Positions 60,598 to 64,000 of a stretch of DNA of 64,000 nucleotides are shown here, one piece after another. How positions within the stretch are numbered: the first letter of the stretch is position 1; every line of letters starts with the position of its first letter. The stretch spans positions 2,896,001-2,960,000 of the forward strand of contig NZ_CP118610.1 of the NCBI RefSeq assembly GCF_028993555.1, in the 5' to 3' direction. Origin of the DNA: Ensifer adhaerens (GTDB taxonomy: Bacteria > Pseudomonadota > Alphaproteobacteria > Rhizobiales > Rhizobiaceae). The notes under the pieces were generated by a model. The model worked only from the letters and a program-made list of their open reading frames with translations, made no database searches and had not been told where the DNA came from. The position numbers were made by a program, and so were the translations under genes.

Positions 60598-61158
60598 ATG
60601 CGGGTGAGCCGGAAGCAGGTCGAAGAAAACAGGCAAACCATCCTGGAGGCGGCCGGGCGCTTGTTCCGGGAGCGCGGCTTCGAGTCCGTTACCGTGACGG
60701 ACGTCATGAAAGCGGCCGGGCTGACGCATGGCGGCTTCTATGGATACTTCAAGTCCAAGGATGATCTGATTGCCCAGACGCTGGCGGGACTGCAACCGGA
60801 AGCCGCGCCAGGTCCCGTCAGTCTTGCAACCATTGTCGAACGCTATCTATCGCCGGAACATCGCGACGACTTTGGCAATGGCTGCGCGATCGCGGCGCTG
60901 GCGCCGGAGGTGATCCGCCAGTCCGGAGGCGCGCGCTCGGAGATGACCGCGGCACTCAAGCACCGCCTCTCGCGGTTCGTCCGCGTGGCACCGGGAGATG
61001 ATGACGCTGACAGGCGCCGTGCAGCGATCGGCAGTTGGTCGGCCATGGTCGGGGCCCTGATCCTGGCCCGAATGTCTGACGACCCGGCTCTTTCGGACGA
61101 GATCCTTGTCGAGACGCGTGCGTGGTTGACCGAGCAGCAGGGGGTTTCCGACACCTAG
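60598..61158 (+). CDS. TetR family transcriptional regulator
   Basis: This 186 aa repressor has a helix-turn-helix (about 30-52, VTVTDVMKAAGLTHGGFYGYFKSKDDL); TLTHGGFYGYF is typical of the NemR/AcuR-like branch that senses electrophiles. Three ATGs occur in tandem (60592, 60595, 60598). The third is preferred because GGAG at 60588-60591 is then six bases away. It is divergent from the SDR, with twin operators between. Confidence 0.85.
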   Translation: MRVSRKQVEENRQTILEAAGRLFRERGFESVTVTDVMKAAGLTHGGFYGYFKSKDDLIAQTLAGLQPEAAPGPVSLATIVERYLSPEHRDDFGNGCAIAALAPEVIRQSGGARSEMTAALKHRLSRFVRVAPGDDDADRRRAAIGSWSAMVGALILARMSDDPALSDEILVETRAWLTEQQGVSDT

Positions 61159-61359
61159 AGTCACAGCGACGGCTGCACGGCATCCGGTAGCACGTGCAGA
61201 ACGGCGGCCGCCCCCTACCCTCGAAGGAGAGGTTTAGGCCACAGGACAGCAACGGCGCTCACTCGTGTGGTGAGGGAGGTGATTGCTGCGGGGATGGGGC
61301 AATTCCGTCGTTGATGAGGGAGGTGACAATTCAAGGGACGGATGGTGTGCTTTAACGTC

Positions 61360-61396
61360 AAAAAGCCCGCGGACGTTTTTGTCTGGCGGGCTTTTT
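61360..61396 (-). terminator. rho-independent terminator of the rRNA operon
   Basis: The stem AAAAAGCCCGC / GCGGGCTTTTT has a 15-nt loop. On the minus strand it follows tRNA-fMet and ends in a T-run. Confidence 0.85.
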
Positions 61397-61404
61397 GTTT
61401 GATT

Positions 61405-61481
<77 letters not shown>

Positions 61482-61490
61482 CCATCTAGG

Positions 61491-61648
61491 TAAACCGCGA
61501 AGCGGTTTATCCGGTCAGCGCAAATCCCTATGGGATTTGTCGCGGTAATGTAAATCCCGAAGGGATTTATGGTCTCTGCCGAGCAAATTGCGAAGCAATT
61601 TGTCTCGCGTAAGGAAGGCACTTACCGGGTTTTGCGAAGCAAAATCCC
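61491..61648 (-). repeat. five consecutive short palindromes in the 5S-tRNA spacer
   Basis: Palindromes with 8-bp arms and a 3-nt loop lie at 61491-61509, 61521-61539, 61551-61569 and 61584-61602; the loop is GAA in all except the second (TAT). A fifth, at 61627-61648, has a bulged T and a GAA loop. The first three start exactly 30 bases apart. Arm sequences differ (TAAACCGC, CAAATCCC, TAAATCCC, CAAATTGC). Confidence 0.75.
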
Positions 61649-61664
61649 GTTGTTTGTCTCGGTC

Positions 61665-61697
61665 TAGCAAAACAAAAGGGCCGCTTGAGGGCGGCCC
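61665..61697 (-). terminator. stem-loop with T-run downstream of 5S
   Basis: A 7-bp stem (GGGCCGC / GCGGCCC) is followed on the minus strand by TTTTGTTTTG. It could partly terminate transcription before tRNA-fMet or serve RNA processing. Confidence 0.6.
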
Positions 61698-61766
61698 GTG
61701 TTCGGCTGGGCCGAGGGATGAAGAGAAGATGATCGTTTGATTTCCGGATTTGTCTTGCGATTTGCA

Positions 61767-61884
61767 GACCTGGCAGCGACCTACTCTCCCGCGTCTTAAG
61801 ACGAAGTACCATCGGCGCTGGGGCGTTTCACGGCCGTGTTCGGAATGGGAACGGGTGCAGCCACCCCGCCAGAACCACCAGGTC
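61767..61884 (-). rRNA. 5S ribosomal RNA
   Basis: This 118-nt gene begins GACCTGGTGG and ends GCTGCCAGGTC, with the terminal helix pairing the two ends. The conserved CCGAAC and GGGAGAGTAGG segments are present. It lies between 23S and tRNA-fMet. Confidence 0.95.
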
Positions 61885-61888
61885 GGCA

Positions 61889-61957
61889 AAGCGCAAGATT
61901 TGCGCTTAGCTTAAGCGCAAACCGGATGAGAAGCTGGTGAGTTCGTTTTGCGAACTC
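61889..61957 (-). repeat. two 19-nt palindromes in the 23S-5S spacer
   Basis: 61889-61907 is AAGCGCAA-GAT-TTGCGCTT (8-3-8). 61939-61957 is GAGTTCG-TTTTG-CGAACTC (7-5-7, also 19 nt). They have the same size class as the palindromes downstream of 5S. Confidence 0.65.
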
Positions 61958-62017
61958 GTTTTGTCTTTGAACACGTCTTGTGATGCACATCTAGTGATGA
62001 GCATGAGCAATGGGAAC

Positions 62018-64000
<1,983 letters not shown>

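Noticed and set aside
61491..61957. CRISPR array because of regularly spaced palindromes
   Set aside because: The repeats are different short dyads, not identical repeats with unique spacers, and lie in an rRNA operon spacer with no cas genes.

Overview
The window reads as a chromosomal segment of a Rhizobiaceae alphaproteobacterium, most likely Sinorhizobium/Ensifer. The support is uniformly high GC coding DNA, several rhizobial intergenic palindromic repeats, a coxMNOP-type alternative cytochrome oxidase locus, and an rRNA operon of the rhizobial order 23S-5S-tRNA-fMet. The genus is inferred from recognised families and gene order, not from a database search. Nearly all of the sequence is coding. 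Most genes belong to operons that import and break down small nitrogen compounds.

Layout. 1-2191 (-): sarcosine oxidase soxB-soxD-soxA, with soxA cut by the window edge. 2424-5261: cysQ, a stand-alone receiver protein, dps and a Crp/Fnr regulator. 5450-9900: an SDR, a fused VOC dioxygenase/esterase, an FMN reductase and a second VOC dioxygenase, resembling a quinone or aromatic-electrophile detoxification set. 10082-18170 (-): a long run starting with a ureohydrolase, followed by an amino-acid-type ABC importer without its ATPase, a polyamine-type ABC importer, and a nitrilase-family amidase. It is divergent from a LysR regulator and an aminotransferase. 20715-23954 (-): an EamA exporter, an aldehyde dehydrogenase and an MBL hydrolase, the last two lying downstream of a second polyamine-type ABC importer (23947-27928). 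That importer is divergent from a TetR gene with a paired operator. 28714-33243: a SnoaL-like protein, a 49-residue membrane protein, a transglutaminase-fold protein lacking its catalytic Cys and His, and puuB/puuA.

33509-42293 (mostly +): a GntR-FCD regulator, an M24 peptidase, a small secreted protein, then a GntR-FCD regulator, a C-S lyase-type PLP enzyme and a complete CUT1 sugar-type ABC transporter in one operon. 42497-47720 (+): a cytochrome c and a cytochrome oxidase operon (subunits II, I, two different subunit III proteins, and IV). 47769-55556 (-): an operon of ROK regulator, M20 peptidase, two tandem periplasmic binding proteins, permease, YhfX-type PLP protein and ATPase. 55914-58475 (+): a dimethylglycine/sarcosine dehydrogenase-like flavoprotein with a GcvT domain. 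58561-61158: an aldo-keto reductase, an SDR and a divergent TetR with twin operators. 61405-64000 (-): tRNA-fMet, 5S and the 3' two thirds of 23S rRNA, with spacers full of 19-nt palindromes.

Functionally the region links methylamine-type demethylation (sox genes, GcvT flavoprotein), polyamine and guanidino-compound catabolism (ureohydrolase, PuuA/PuuB, ALDH, amidase, two polyamine-type importers) and terminal respiration. The least explained parts are the ROK/YhfX/two-binding-protein operon, the C-S lyase coupled to a sugar-type importer, the apparently inactive transglutaminase homologue, and the ordered palindromes in the rRNA spacer.
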